From an uncultured Flavobacteriales bacterium (lineage in GTDB: Bacteria > Bacteroidota > Bacteroidia > Flavobacteriales > Crocinitomicaceae), in contig CAMLHZ010000009.1 of assembly GCA_946480085.1 (NCBI GenBank), positions 81,922-145,921 on the forward strand: a stretch of DNA of 64,000 nt. The letters are read 5' to 3'. Position 1 is the first letter of the stretch. Each line of letters begins with the position of its first letter. The position numbers and the translations under genes are program-made. The notes below the pieces were generated by a model. It saw nothing but the letters and a program-made list of their open reading frames with translations, was not told where the DNA came from and did no database searches. Below, piece by piece: positions 1 through 10,171 of this stretch.

Positions 1-546
1 AATATCCGCAGAGGTGATGTACAAATTTCCGGGATCACCATAATAATCAGTGTACACAATTTCCTTTGCAACTTCCCAGGATAAACTTCCGGTAGAAAGA
101 CTCGTATTCTTGTAGACTTTTAATCCACCCAGTCCATAGCAAAAAATATCATTTTGTCCATCTCCGTTATAATCTACAAAAGCGGCACGGTATCGAATAT
201 CAGAAGGAAATTCCCCCAAATTTACATTGTGATAAACATACTTATTTGAAGAACTTTTAAGATAAACGAGAAAGCGATCACAACTTCGATCAAAGACAAC
301 GATATCCTTATCACCATCAAGGTCGAAATCAAGTTCGGAGAATTGGGAGAAATTTATTCCACCCGCCCAGGCATTGTTCAAAGTATCATTTCCAATTTTC
401 ACCGTAATTGCTGGGGAAAACTCAAATGCTAAGTTCGTTTGCGTTAAACCTTTAACGCAAACGAGAGTAAAAACACAGATAATTAGAAAGCGTATCAAAT
501 ATTTTGAAAAAATTGAAAAGTAATTAAAGACGTATAAAATTATCAT
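1..546 (-). CDS. FG-GAP/VCBS repeat secreted protein (5' part, runs off the window)
   Basis: An open minus-strand frame runs without a stop from an ATG at 544-546 to the window edge, giving 182 codons. Residues about 18-36 form a hydrophobic export signal ending near a Thr-Gln junction. Two calcium-binding FG-GAP type loops are visible: DFDLDGDKD (residues 73-81) and DYNGDGQND (residues 125-133), each followed by a hydrophobic beta strand. These repeats normally build a beta-propeller in surface or secreted proteins. The 3' end, where a T9SS sorting domain would be expected, lies outside the window, so secretion by T9SS is only inferred. It is divergent from the giant adhesin gene at 682. Confidence 0.8.
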   Translation of the reverse strand, partial: MIILYVFNYFSIFSKYLIRFLIICVFTLVCVKGLTQTNLAFEFSPAITVKIGNDTLNNAWAGGINFSQFSELDFDLDGDKDIVVFDRSCDRFLVYLKSSSNKYVYHNVNLGEFPSDIRYRAAFVDYNGDGQNDIFCYGLGGLKVYKNTSLSTGSLSWEVAKEIVYTDYYGDPGNLYITSADI

Positions 547-681
547 GAAGTTGCTTATACTAAAACGGTATAGTGTGACAAATATTACCTAAAACCCTAC
601 AAATATTAAATATTTAATAACAAGTACTGGACTTGTATTGTTTTTATACGGACTTTTGTTCACTTAAATAAATCATACTTT

Positions 682-3600
682 ATGAATAACAATTACTCCT
701 CACTTAAGCGGAAGGGTTCCTTGTTTAAAAGGTTCTTTCTTTCGCTGATTGTATTTTTGGGAGTGCTAACCACGCATGTCAATGCTCAAAGCACAGCCAA
801 TTATGCATTTACAACAAATACAACTGGGTCATTGGCCTTGGACATGAATGGTAACACAGTGGATATGTCTACTGGGACTACCCAAGTTTTGACAACTAAT
901 ACAAGTCAAGACCAATCTATAAATGCGACTGCAATAACCTTTCCTGCAGGATTTCAATTTCGTTTTGGTGGAAATCTCTTCACATCTTACTTCGCAACAT
1001 CAAATGGGGTTGTTCAGTTAGGTGGTACTGCGGTAATTTCAGGTAGTACGTATTCTGCTGGGGGTGGTACTTTAACTGCACCAAGATTCTCAGCATTCGA
1101 TGGGGATTTAGGTACAGGTACTACTGGTGGTATCTTTGGAAAGATTTTTGGAACTGGTCCGAATCGTTGTTACGTTATTGAGTTCAGAAACATGAACTTA
1201 ATGTGGAATACCTACACTAACGACGGTACTTACCAAGTTAGATTTTATGAGACAACCGGAGTAGTGGAATATGTTTACGGAACAATGTTTTGTAACACAA
1301 CTGCATCTTCAGCTGACGCCACTCCTGAAGTTGGATTTTCTTGGGGAAGTTCAGCAAATCAATCTTTCAGTGTAAATATTGGAACTTCTGCAACTGACAT
1401 CAGTGGGACAATGATTCAGAATACAGTAACTGCTGGAACTAATATTACGAATCTAAATTCCGCAGCTGACGGATCTCGTAGAGTTTATCGTTTTACACCT
1501 CCGGTGCCGAACTCTCCTACTTCTCTTACTTTCTCTGGAGTTGGTGCATTCGGAATGACTTTAAACTGGGTTGATAATGCTACCAATGAATTGGGGTATC
1601 AAATCTTAAGATCTTTAGATGGAATAACTTATACATCGATTGCAACTATTGCTCCAAACTCAACTTCCTACAATGCATCTTCATTAAGTAATTCAACCAA
1701 TTATTTTTGGAAAGTTGTAGCTTATACCGAAGGAGCTAATAATACTCCGGATGTTGCAGGTTCGCAAATGACACTTGCAAGCGGTACTTTGACTGGAATT
1801 AAAACAGTAGGAGCTGGAGGTGATTATAACAACCTTACAATTGCGTTTAATACAATTAATGCACAAGGTTTAGCTGGCGATGTTGATTTACAATTAATCA
1901 CTGGTTATCCAGCAACTCCGGAAACTTATCCTATCCAAAGTTCAAATACGGCTGCCGTTGGTGCTTTCAATGTAAAAGTGTATCCAATGGTTTCTGGATT
2001 AAGTATTACAAGTGCAAATACGACTGGTACATTGAACTTGAACAATGCTAAAAATTTAACATTTGATGGTCGCGTAAACCAAACTGGAGCAAATGATTTG
2101 GTCATTGCAAATACAAATGCAGGTACAAGTTATGCTGTATTATTTAATAACGACTCTCAAAACAACACGATTAAAAATGCATTTGTTCAAAGTACAAACA
2201 CATCTACTACATCTGGTACAATTGTGTTTGGTACTACAACAGGAACAAATGGAAATGATAACAATACGATAGACAATTGTGATATTCGTGATGGGGCAAC
2301 AACTCCTACAAACGGAATTTACGCTGCTGGTACAACAACTACAGCAACACATTTCAATGATAACATCACGATCTCTAACAATAGAATTTCAAATTTCTTT
2401 AGCGCTGGAAGCACCTCTGTTGGAGTTCTTGTCGGTACTGGTAACAGTACTTGGACAATTACAAATAACAAAGTTTTCCAAACAGCGACAAGAACGTATA
2501 CTACTGGAAATACCCACAATGGTATTCAGGTAAGTCATACAAATGGAAATGGATTTGTTGTTACGAACAATATTATTGGTTTCGCTAGTGCTGCAGGTAC
2601 AGGAACATACACGATGGCTGGTGGTGTAACCAATAGATTTATTGGAATCAATATTTCTGCCGGAACAACTACCCCTTCATCTGTTCAGGGAAATACAGTT
2701 ACAGCTATTAATCTTAGCACAACAAGTGGTGCCGCTGCGACAAATGGTGTTCTCGCTGGTATTAACGTTACTGCTGGTAATGTGAATGTTGGTAATATTA
2801 CACCTAACGTAATTGGGGGAACAACTGGAAATGATGCGATTGTTTCAACGGCGTCAACCGCTGGTGCTTTGGTCGTAGGAATCAATAGTAGTTCAGCTGG
2901 TACAGTTAATATCGTAAATAACCTAATTGGTTCCTTAACGGCAAATGGTTCCACTGCAACAACACCAGGAAGTATAACAGGTATTCAGGTTTCTGCTGGT
3001 ACGCCAACTATTACTGGAAACACGATCGGTAGTACAACAACTGCAAATAGCTTTAATGGTTCTGTTGCATCAACTGGTGGAGCTCAATTAATTAGAGGTA
3101 TTGATATTACAGGTGGTTCAGCTGTTGCGTTAATTCAAAACAACACGATTTCAAACCTGACACAATCAGGAACTTCGGCTACTGCGAACATTAGAGGTAT
3201 TGCTTATGGTGGTACTGGAAATGCAACAATCAATCAGAATACAATTTCGAACTTAATCGGAGCAAACTCAAATGCAACAATTGCATTAACAGCTTCAAAT
3301 GGTCCATCTGTAGCTGGTATTGTTCATTACGGAGCATCTACAACTGGTTCAACTATTTCGAATAATACAATTCAAAATATTTCAGCTACAAATGCTACTG
3401 CGGTTCAAACAAATGTTGTTGGTATTGCTTACGGTGCTGTAACTTCAGGTTCAGTAACTAAAAACAAGATCTACGATTTAAGAAATGCTTCTACTATGGC
3501 GGTTGTAACAACTCCACCGGTGGCTGCAGGTATCTTATTACGTACAGTAACAACAGGGGTTAATGTAAACAACAATATGATTTCCCTTGGTGACGCTCAA

Positions 3601-6600
3601 ACTACAAACACACAATTCGTTGGAGTTTGGAGTCAGCAAAACTCTAATGGAATTAATGTTTATTACAACTCTATCTCTATCACAGGAACTGCTGCTTCGG
3701 GTGCTTTACCTTCGTTTGGTTTCCTACGAGGTGATAACTCTGGAACTGCAGTAACTGCAACAATCGATTTTAGAAATAACATTATTTCGAATCAACGTGC
3801 TGGTGGTACTGGTAAACATTACGCAATTGCTAACCAAAGTACAGCTCCAAGTGCAACGGGATGGGCGCTAAACGCAAGTAATAATAATGCATTGGTCACT
3901 GCAAATACTGCAACAGTAGGTTTATGGGGATCAACAGATGCAGGATTCAATGCTTGGAGAATAGCATCTAACGGTGATGCAAACAGCTTCTCTGGAATTC
4001 CAGTAACTTTTGTTAACGTTCCAAATGGTGACCTTCACTTGAACATGGGAGTAACTGCTACTCCACTTGAATCAGGAGGTGCAACAATTGCTTCTGTAAC
4101 TACTGACTATGATCTTCAAACGCGTCCTGGACCAGTTGGTCCGGTAAACGGTGGAGGAACGTCTCCTGATGTTGGTGCTGATGAATTTGATGGAGCTCCG
4201 GCTTTACCAGTAATCACATTGAACTCAGTTACTCCTCCAACTACAACACAATGTGTTGCTGCTGCTCGTTTGGTATCTGTTAATGTTACAACTCCGGTTG
4301 GAACTGTAGTTCAGGTTCAAATTGGTTATACAGTGAATGGGGTTCCTCAGTCAGCAATTGTTATGACCAATACAAGTGGTACAACATGGCAAGGAACTAT
4401 TCCAGCTCCAACACCGGCTAACGCTGTCATTGCATGGGGTGTTTCAGCAACCAATTCTGTACCTTTAACAAGCGGTTATACGGGTACACCTTATAATGAT
4501 GAACCATTATTTGGAATGACTTCCAGTGCTACAAATTCTGCAAGTACAGTTTGTGCAGGATCACCGAGTACACTTACTGCAAAATTAGTAGGTAATGGTA
4601 CTGCTCAATTAGGAGCAGCAACAACTACCACTGCTTTAACAGCGCAACCAACTGCATTTTGTAACCGTTGGTCATCATACAGAATGCAAACTGTTTATAC
4701 TGCAGCTGAATTGAATGCAGCTGGACTTCAAGCAGGTCCAATTACTGCAATCACGTTCAACATTATCAGTTTAGGTAGTGCAGCAACTAACAATAACTTC
4801 ACCGTGAAAGCTGGAACAACTGCATTAACTGCGTTTACAGATTTTATCTCTAGTGCATCTTTTACAACTGTATTCCCTGCCGCAACTTATACACATGCCG
4901 TTGGAGCGAATACAATTACTTTCTCTACACCTTATAACTGGGATGGAACTTCAAACTTAGTAATTGAAGTATCCCATGATGGAGCGAATTCAACGAATAA
5001 TGCAGAAACATACTATACAGCAACACCCGGTAATACTGTTGCTTGGTCAACAAACGGTACTGCAACTGGAACACCAAGCCCGAATCGTTTGAATATTATT
5101 TTCACTGGTAAGACTCTTCAAACGATTTCATCTATTGCATGGTCTGATGGTGTTGGTACTGTAGGTACGACGAATCCTTTAGCGGTTTCTCCAACTACAA
5201 CCACATCTTATACAGCAAATATGATTGCTTCTGGTTGTCCAGTAACTCCTGCACCAACAACAACAGTAACAGTTAATCCTCTTCCTACTGCACCAACAAC
5301 AACAAACTCGGCACAGTGTGGTGTTCAGGTACCAACGGCATCTGTGGCATCAACATCAGGATTACCAACTCCTACATTTAAATGGTACACAGTATCAAGT
5401 GGAGGTTCTGCAGTACAAACAAGTACTTCAACTACATACACTTCTACAGTAGGAGTTACAACAACATTCTATGTAAGTGAAATGAACAGTGTTACTGGTT
5501 GTGAGAGTCCACGTACAGCAGTTACCGTTAACGTTTCTACTCCGGATCCGATCAATGTAGTTTCTTCAGTTCCTTCAATTTGTTTAGGACAATCCTTTAC
5601 ATTAACTGGATCGAATGCTTCGGGAACTCCATTCCAAACGTATACATATTCATTCCAATCTGTTACAACAGGCAGTGGAGCTGAAACTCCCGTAGCTGGG
5701 AACCCTGGTACTATTACACCAACGGCTTCAGGTACATTTATTTATACAGCAACTGGTGTAGACGGTGGATGTGCTGCAACCAACACTGTGAGTGTTCAAG
5801 TAAAAGCACTTCCTGCAATTACAGCTACTGCAACTCCAGCTACTGTTTGTTCAGGTGATGCAATTGCTCTTAGTGCAACAGTTAACGATTTCGCAACTGG
5901 CGCTAACGTAAATATCGGAACGCAAACTACAACTGAGTTTGGTGGAGGTGTTTACCGTAATGGTTTTGGTACCGGAGATTTCCGTCACCAATTAATTTTC
6001 ACTGCTGCTGAATTAACGGCTGCTGGTGTTCAACCAGGTAACATTACTGCACTTAAGTTCTATGTAACTACAGTTGGAAGTGGTTCTGCAAACAACTATA
6101 CAATCCGTATGGGGAACACTGCAGCTACTGCTGCAACAACAACTTTCTTAACAGACCCAACTGCTGTAGTTTATACAGCTGCGACTTATACAGCTGTTAA
6201 CGGAACAAATACGCATACTTTCGGTACACCATTTAACTGGAACGGAACTTCAAATGTCTTGATTGATATTTGTTACAATATTTCTGCTATTGGTACTTCT
6301 TCTACTTTAGCTGCTACAACTCCAGCTTCAGCTCGTAACTCTAACTTGTTAGGTTCTGTAGGAGCATGTACAGCGTTGACAGGAACAACTTACGCAAACC
6401 GTCCGCTAGTAGGATTTACTGGTAATGTTTATACAAACGTTACAGCTTCTTCTACTCTAGCTTGGACTCCAGGTGGATTTACAACTGCTACAGCTTCTAC
6501 ATCGATTACTAATAATACTGGTTCTCCGATTACACAAGCTTATTCGGTAATGGTTACTAACCCAGCAACAGGATGTTCAAACACGATGTCAACAGCTGCG

Positions 6601-9528
6601 GTTACAATCAACCCGGCAACTGTAGCTCCAACAGCTAATAATAGTACGCAATGTGGTACTGGTGTACCTACTGCTTCGGTTACCGGATCAGGAACTCCAG
6701 GAAACACATTCCAATGGTACACTGTACCAACTGGTGGAACAGCGATTTCAGGACAAACAGGAAGTTCTCTTTCTGCATACCCTGTAAGTACTACAACAAC
6801 ATTCTACGTTTCTGAAAGTAACGGAACATGTTCAAGCCCACGTACGGCGGTAACTGTAACGGTAACTACACCTCCTTCTGTTTCTATCGCAGGTTCTCCA
6901 ACACTTTGTATCGGAAGTGCTGATGCTTTGACTGCATCAAGTTCTAATGACCCGAACTATACTTACACATGGTCTGGTGGATTAGGAACTGGAGCAACAG
7001 TTAGTGCGTCTCCTACTGTAACTACAACATATACAGTTTCTGCATCAGACGTAAGTGGTGGAGCTAACAACGGATGTAATACAACAGCTACATTTACTGT
7101 AACAGTTAACCCTGTTCCAACAGGAGTTACTGCATCAGCAAGCGACAACTTAATTTGTAACGGAGAAGCTGTAACGCTTACTTCAGGACCAAACTCGGTA
7201 CCGGTAGCTTTGTTGACTCAAAACTTCAATGCTGGATTAGGAACATGGACTACAGCTTACTCAGGTACAGCTCCGGTTGCTACACAATGGTTAATCCAAA
7301 ACTCACCATACACAATTGATGGGTCAATGGATTTCACCAACTTCAGTACACCAAACGGCGGTGGATTTGCTATGACAAACGCTGACCTTGGTTCTTCAGG
7401 GCTAAGAACACGTGCTGCATTAACTTCACCGTCATTCAGTACGGTAGGAATGAACTCAGCATCATTAACTTTCCAAAACCTTTACCAAAGATGGGCATCT
7501 GGTGACAGTGCTGTAGCAGTTCAAGTATCAACAAATGGTGGTACTGTATGGACTAACTTGAAGGAATACTTTGCAATCGGTACTGATCAAGGTACAGTTA
7601 CAAGTAATGCTCAGGTTATGGCTAACGAGACAATTGCACTTGGAGCAGGTTTAATGAACCAACCAGATGTAAGAATCCGTTTCTACTACGTTTCTTCTTG
7701 GGGTTACTATTGGATGATTGATAACGTACAATTAACAGGAACTCCGGCTCCTTTAACTTACGCTTGGACATCTTCTCCTGCAGGTTACACATCCGCAAGT
7801 CAAAACCCTGCTACCCCGGTATCTCCTGCTGTAACGACAACGTATACAATGACTGCTACAAACTCTTTCGGATGTACAGCTTCAGCTTCAACAACTGTAA
7901 CTGTTAACCAGCCGTCAACGTCAACTACAACAGTTGCGGCTTGTGCTTCATACACATGGACAAATGGTGTTACGTATACAACTTCAGGTACACATACTCA
8001 AACATTGGTTAATGCTGTAGGATGTGACTCAATTGCTACATTGAACCTTACTATTAATGCACTTCCAACAGTTAACGCTGGTGCTGATCAAGCTGTTTGT
8101 ACTGGTGGTTCTGTTACATTAACAGGAACAGGTACAGCAACTGGATATGCATGGAATAACAGTGTAACAAATGGTGTTGCATTTACTCCAGTTTCAACAT
8201 TGACTTATACAGTAACTGGTACTGATGGAAACGGATGTGTTAATACTGACCAAGTAGTTGTAACGGTTAATAACCCGACAACTGGAACGGATACTCAAGT
8301 TGCTTGTAGCTCGTTTACTTGGATCAATGGTATAACGTATACAGCTTCGAACAACACAGCAACACATACAATTGTAGGTGGAAACGCTAACGGTTGTGAT
8401 TCAATTGTAACATTGAACCTGACAATCAATCAGCCGACGTCATCAACTGTTACAGCTACAGCTTGTGGGTCTTACACTTGGGCTGAAAACGCAACAACAT
8501 ATACTACTTCAGGTTCTTACCCAGTAGTTCTTGCAGGTGCGAATGCAAATGGTTGTGATTCAACGGTAACATTGGTACTAACAATCAATCAACCGACTTC
8601 ATCAACTGTTACAGCTTCAGCTTGTGGTTCTTACACTTGGGCTGAAAATGGAACAACGTATACTACTTCAGGATCTTACCCGGTAGTTCTTGCAGGTGCA
8701 AACGCAAACGGTTGTGATTCAACGGTAACATTGGTACTAACAATCAATCAACCGACTTCATCAACTGTTACAGCTTCAGCTTGTGGTTCTTACACTTGGG
8801 CTGAAAATGGAACAACGTATACTACTTCAGGATCTTACCCGGTAGTTCTTGCAGGTGCAAACGCAAACGGTTGTGATTCAACAATTACATTGAACTTAAC
8901 AATCAATAACAGCACAACTGGAATTGATGTTCAAACAGCTTGTGGAACATATACTTGGATTGACGGTAATACGTATACAGCTTCTAACAACACCGCAACA
9001 TTTACAATTGTTGGTGGTGCTGCAACAGGTTGTGATTCAATTGTAACGTTGAACTTAACGATCAACGCAATTCCAAATGCAACTGCAACGGATAACGGTA
9101 ACGCTACAATTACTGCTTCTGCTGGTACTTCTTACCAATGGGTAAATTGTACAACAGGATTAGCTGTGTCTGGAGCGAATGCTCAAACATTTGCACCAAG
9201 TGCTAATGGTTCTTTCGCAGTAGTTGTAACAAACGCATCAGGATGTTCTGATACTTCATCTTGTGTGAATATCAATAACGTTGATGTGAAAGAATTGTCT
9301 TCTGAGTACATCTCTGTTTATCCAAACCCTACACATAACAATGTGACAATTACAATGACGGCGCAAGAAGCTAATGTTGTTGTAGTTGACGGAGCTGGAA
9401 AAACATTGAAAATTGTGACTATCAAAAATGGTGACCAAATTTCACTTGAAGAATTCGCTACAGGAGTTTACTTCTTAAACATTACAACTGAGTTTGGAAC
9501 TCAATTGGTGAAAGTTTCTAAGAACTAA
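682..9528 (+). CDS. giant T9SS-type secreted adhesin with beta-helix, Ig-like modules and near-identical repeats
   Basis: A 2948-residue protein. Residues 1-35 are a signal peptide (cleavage after Asn-Ala, before Gln36). Residues about 45-270 form a beta-sandwich module, and about 276-360 a fibronectin type III-like domain. About 373-1170 is a Thr/Asn/Ser-rich parallel beta-helix with repeated NNTI-type turns, ending in GADEFDG. Then come Ig/PKD-like modules, two copies of a module containing YTAAELNAAG or FTAAELTAAG, and a lectin-like module near 2176-2355. Six units with a Cys-x-x-(Y/F)TW ... GCDS core lie between about 2410 and 2800. The last about 75 residues (ISVYPNPTHNN onward) are a typical T9SS C-terminal sorting domain. 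Family knowledge suggests a surface adhesin or matrix protein; the ligand is unknown. It is monocistronic, with a terminator at 9546. Confidence 0.85.
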   Translation: MNNNYSSLKRKGSLFKRFFLSLIVFLGVLTTHVNAQSTANYAFTTNTTGSLALDMNGNTVDMSTGTTQVLTTNTSQDQSINATAITFPAGFQFRFGGNLFTSYFATSNGVVQLGGTAVISGSTYSAGGGTLTAPRFSAFDGDLGTGTTGGIFGKIFGTGPNRCYVIEFRNMNLMWNTYTNDGTYQVRFYETTGVVEYVYGTMFCNTTASSADATPEVGFSWGSSANQSFSVNIGTSATDISGTMIQNTVTAGTNITNLNSAADGSRRVYRFTPPVPNSPTSLTFSGVGAFGMTLNWVDNATNELGYQILRSLDGITYTSIATIAPNSTSYNASSLSNSTNYFWKVVAYTEGANNTPDVAGSQMTLASGTLTGIKTVGAGGDYNNLTIAFNTINAQGLAGDVDLQLITGYPATPETYPIQSSNTAAVGAFNVKVYPMVSGLSITSANTTGTLNLNNAKNLTFDGRVNQTGANDLVIANTNAGTSYAVLFNNDSQNNTIKNAFVQSTNTSTTSGTIVFGTTTGTNGNDNNTIDNCDIRDGATTPTNGIYAAGTTTTATHFNDNITISNNRISNFFSAGSTSVGVLVGTGNSTWTITNNKVFQTATRTYTTGNTHNGIQVSHTNGNGFVVTNNIIGFASAAGTGTYTMAGGVTNRFIGINISAGTTTPSSVQGNTVTAINLSTTSGAAATNGVLAGINVTAGNVNVGNITPNVIGGTTGNDAIVSTASTAGALVVGINSSSAGTVNIVNNLIGSLTANGSTATTPGSITGIQVSAGTPTITGNTIGSTTTANSFNGSVASTGGAQLIRGIDITGGSAVALIQNNTISNLTQSGTSATANIRGIAYGGTGNATINQNTISNLIGANSNATIALTASNGPSVAGIVHYGASTTGSTISNNTIQNISATNATAVQTNVVGIAYGAVTSGSVTKNKIYDLRNASTMAVVTTPPVAAGILLRTVTTGVNVNNNMISLGDAQTTNTQFVGVWSQQNSNGINVYYNSISITGTAASGALPSFGFLRGDNSGTAVTATIDFRNNIISNQRAGGTGKHYAIANQSTAPSATGWALNASNNNALVTANTATVGLWGSTDAGFNAWRIASNGDANSFSGIPVTFVNVPNGDLHLNMGVTATPLESGGATIASVTTDYDLQTRPGPVGPVNGGGTSPDVGADEFDGAPALPVITLNSVTPPTTTQCVAAARLVSVNVTTPVGTVVQVQIGYTVNGVPQSAIVMTNTSGTTWQGTIPAPTPANAVIAWGVSATNSVPLTSGYTGTPYNDEPLFGMTSSATNSASTVCAGSPSTLTAKLVGNGTAQLGAATTTTALTAQPTAFCNRWSSYRMQTVYTAAELNAAGLQAGPITAITFNIISLGSAATNNNFTVKAGTTALTAFTDFISSASFTTVFPAATYTHAVGANTITFSTPYNWDGTSNLVIEVSHDGANSTNNAETYYTATPGNTVAWSTNGTATGTPSPNRLNIIFTGKTLQTISSIAWSDGVGTVGTTNPLAVSPTTTTSYTANMIASGCPVTPAPTTTVTVNPLPTAPTTTNSAQCGVQVPTASVASTSGLPTPTFKWYTVSSGGSAVQTSTSTTYTSTVGVTTTFYVSEMNSVTGCESPRTAVTVNVSTPDPINVVSSVPSICLGQSFTLTGSNASGTPFQTYTYSFQSVTTGSGAETPVAGNPGTITPTASGTFIYTATGVDGGCAATNTVSVQVKALPAITATATPATVCSGDAIALSATVNDFATGANVNIGTQTTTEFGGGVYRNGFGTGDFRHQLIFTAAELTAAGVQPGNITALKFYVTTVGSGSANNYTIRMGNTAATAATTTFLTDPTAVVYTAATYTAVNGTNTHTFGTPFNWNGTSNVLIDICYNISAIGTSSTLAATTPASARNSNLLGSVGACTALTGTTYANRPLVGFTGNVYTNVTASSTLAWTPGGFTTATASTSITNNTGSPITQAYSVMVTNPATGCSNTMSTAAVTINPATVAPTANNSTQCGTGVPTASVTGSGTPGNTFQWYTVPTGGTAISGQTGSSLSAYPVSTTTTFYVSESNGTCSSPRTAVTVTVTTPPSVSIAGSPTLCIGSADALTASSSNDPNYTYTWSGGLGTGATVSASPTVTTTYTVSASDVSGGANNGCNTTATFTVTVNPVPTGVTASASDNLICNGEAVTLTSGPNSVPVALLTQNFNAGLGTWTTAYSGTAPVATQWLIQNSPYTIDGSMDFTNFSTPNGGGFAMTNADLGSSGLRTRAALTSPSFSTVGMNSASLTFQNLYQRWASGDSAVAVQVSTNGGTVWTNLKEYFAIGTDQGTVTSNAQVMANETIALGAGLMNQPDVRIRFYYVSSWGYYWMIDNVQLTGTPAPLTYAWTSSPAGYTSASQNPATPVSPAVTTTYTMTATNSFGCTASASTTVTVNQPSTSTTTVAACASYTWTNGVTYTTSGTHTQTLVNAVGCDSIATLNLTINALPTVNAGADQAVCTGGSVTLTGTGTATGYAWNNSVTNGVAFTPVSTLTYTVTGTDGNGCVNTDQVVVTVNNPTTGTDTQVACSSFTWINGITYTASNNTATHTIVGGNANGCDSIVTLNLTINQPTSSTVTATACGSYTWAENATTYTTSGSYPVVLAGANANGCDSTVTLVLTINQPTSSTVTASACGSYTWAENGTTYTTSGSYPVVLAGANANGCDSTVTLVLTINQPTSSTVTASACGSYTWAENGTTYTTSGSYPVVLAGANANGCDSTITLNLTINNSTTGIDVQTACGTYTWIDGNTYTASNNTATFTIVGGAATGCDSIVTLNLTINAIPNATATDNGNATITASAGTSYQWVNCTTGLAVSGANAQTFAPSANGSFAVVVTNASGCSDTSSCVNINNVDVKELSSEYISVYPNPTHNNVTITMTAQEANVVVVDGAGKTLKIVTIKNGDQISLEEFATGVYFLNITTEFGTQLVKVSKN
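8431..8907 (+). repeat. three tandem 159-bp (53-residue) coding repeats in the adhesin
   Basis: Units start at 8431, 8590 and 8749, exactly 159 bp apart, and encode residues about 2584-2742. Units 2 and 3 are identical at the nucleotide level for roughly their first 130 bases and then diverge; unit 1 differs at scattered, mostly third-codon positions. This points to recent in-frame duplication or gene conversion. More diverged relatives of the unit flank the array. Confidence 0.9.
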
Positions 9529-9545
9529 TTCTAAGAATAAAACGC

Positions 9546-9576
9546 AAAGGGGAGATCGAAAGGTCTCCCCTTTTTT
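9546..9576 (+). terminator. intrinsic terminator of the adhesin gene
   Basis: A perfect 10-bp stem (AAAGGGGAGA at 9546-9555 with TCTCCCCTTT at 9564-9573) with an 8-nt loop runs into six T residues, 18 bases after the adhesin stop codon. Confidence 0.9.
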
Positions 9577-9618
9577 GTGTTCAATACTTTTGTAATGATG
9601 TCGAAGAAAAAATGTTAG

Positions 9619-9840
9619 ATTCGAGATTCAGGCATACCCAAATTAGATGAAATGGAATTGGCTGTATTATTAGCCTTAACTGAAAATAAGCTCATCTAGG
9701 GAAGTCTTTCAATTCGTTCTAAGTAGATGTGACAAAAGGTGATTTCAACGCTTTAAATAGCGCCCAATACGCTAAAGACAAGTTGTCTCCGAAACCTCAA
9801 CGAACCAACTGTAAAAGCAGCAATTAACGGAACATTATGG
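9619..9840 (+). pseudogene. possible decayed coding remnant
   Basis: Between two terminators, three short plus-strand stretches read like real protein but in different frames. 9619-9699 encodes a piece containing PKLDEMELAVLLALTENK and then a stop. A piece starting at 9723 contains DVTKGDFNALNSAQYAKDK. A third at 9802-9840 contains TVKAAINGTLW. No single frame stays open and there is no start codon or promoter. I do not recognise the parent family. The reading as a frameshifted relic is an inference from composition only. Confidence 0.3.
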
Positions 9841-9846
9841 CACAAA

Positions 9847-9873
9847 AAAAACCAATGGAAACCATTGGTTTTT
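9847..9873 (-). terminator. terminator downstream of the 63-residue protein gene
   Basis: A 12-bp stem (AAAAACCAATGG at 9847-9858 with CCATTGGTTTTT at 9862-9873) has a 3-nt loop. Read on the minus strand it is followed by a T run, as expected for terminating the minus-strand gene that ends at 9894. The symmetry would also allow plus-strand function. Confidence 0.75.
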
Positions 9874-9893
9874 AATATGGGTTGAATTTAATC

Positions 9894-10085
9894 TTAATCA
9901 ATCCACTTGTCGTCTTTCATTTCACCCAATACAACCACATCTTTTGTTCTGCGGTAATCCTCAGCTGCTAACAACATTTGTTCGCGGGTATCCCTACGAA
10001 TCCTGATTCCTTGTGAACCTGAATTTCTCACTTCAATATAAAATCCATCTCTTAAACGAGCTGGTTTTGTTGGCGGTCTTCCCAT
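9894..10085 (-). CDS. small conserved-looking basic protein (63 aa), function unknown
   Basis: A 63-residue soluble protein starting MGRPPTKPARLRDGFYIEV, rich in Arg and Lys, with a charged helix-like middle (RRDTREQMLLAAEDYRR). I recall similar short proteins annotated as hypothetical in flavobacteria, but no function can be assigned. The GRPP-K-P opening resembles an AT-hook-like or nucleic-acid-binding N-terminus, which is speculative. A minus-strand terminator follows. It is not clearly in an operon with the membrane protein gene that ends upstream at 10172. Confidence 0.7.
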   Translation of the reverse strand: MGRPPTKPARLRDGFYIEVRNSGSQGIRIRRDTREQMLLAAEDYRRTKDVVVLGEMKDDKWID

Positions 10086-10171
10086 TTGTTATAATTTTTA
10101 CGAAAGCTAATATACAAACAGTTACTAAGCAAGCAAAGTTTTTAAATTATTTTAACCTGTAATTAAGTTTA

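Noticed and set aside
2140..2954. Several short minus- and plus-strand frames within the adhesin gene
   Set aside because: They are low-complexity shadows of the Thr/Asn/Ser-rich reading frame, without start signals or protein-like composition.
8431..8907. Regular repeats considered as a CRISPR array
   Set aside because: The 159-bp units are contiguous, in frame and coding, with no unique spacers and no cas genes.
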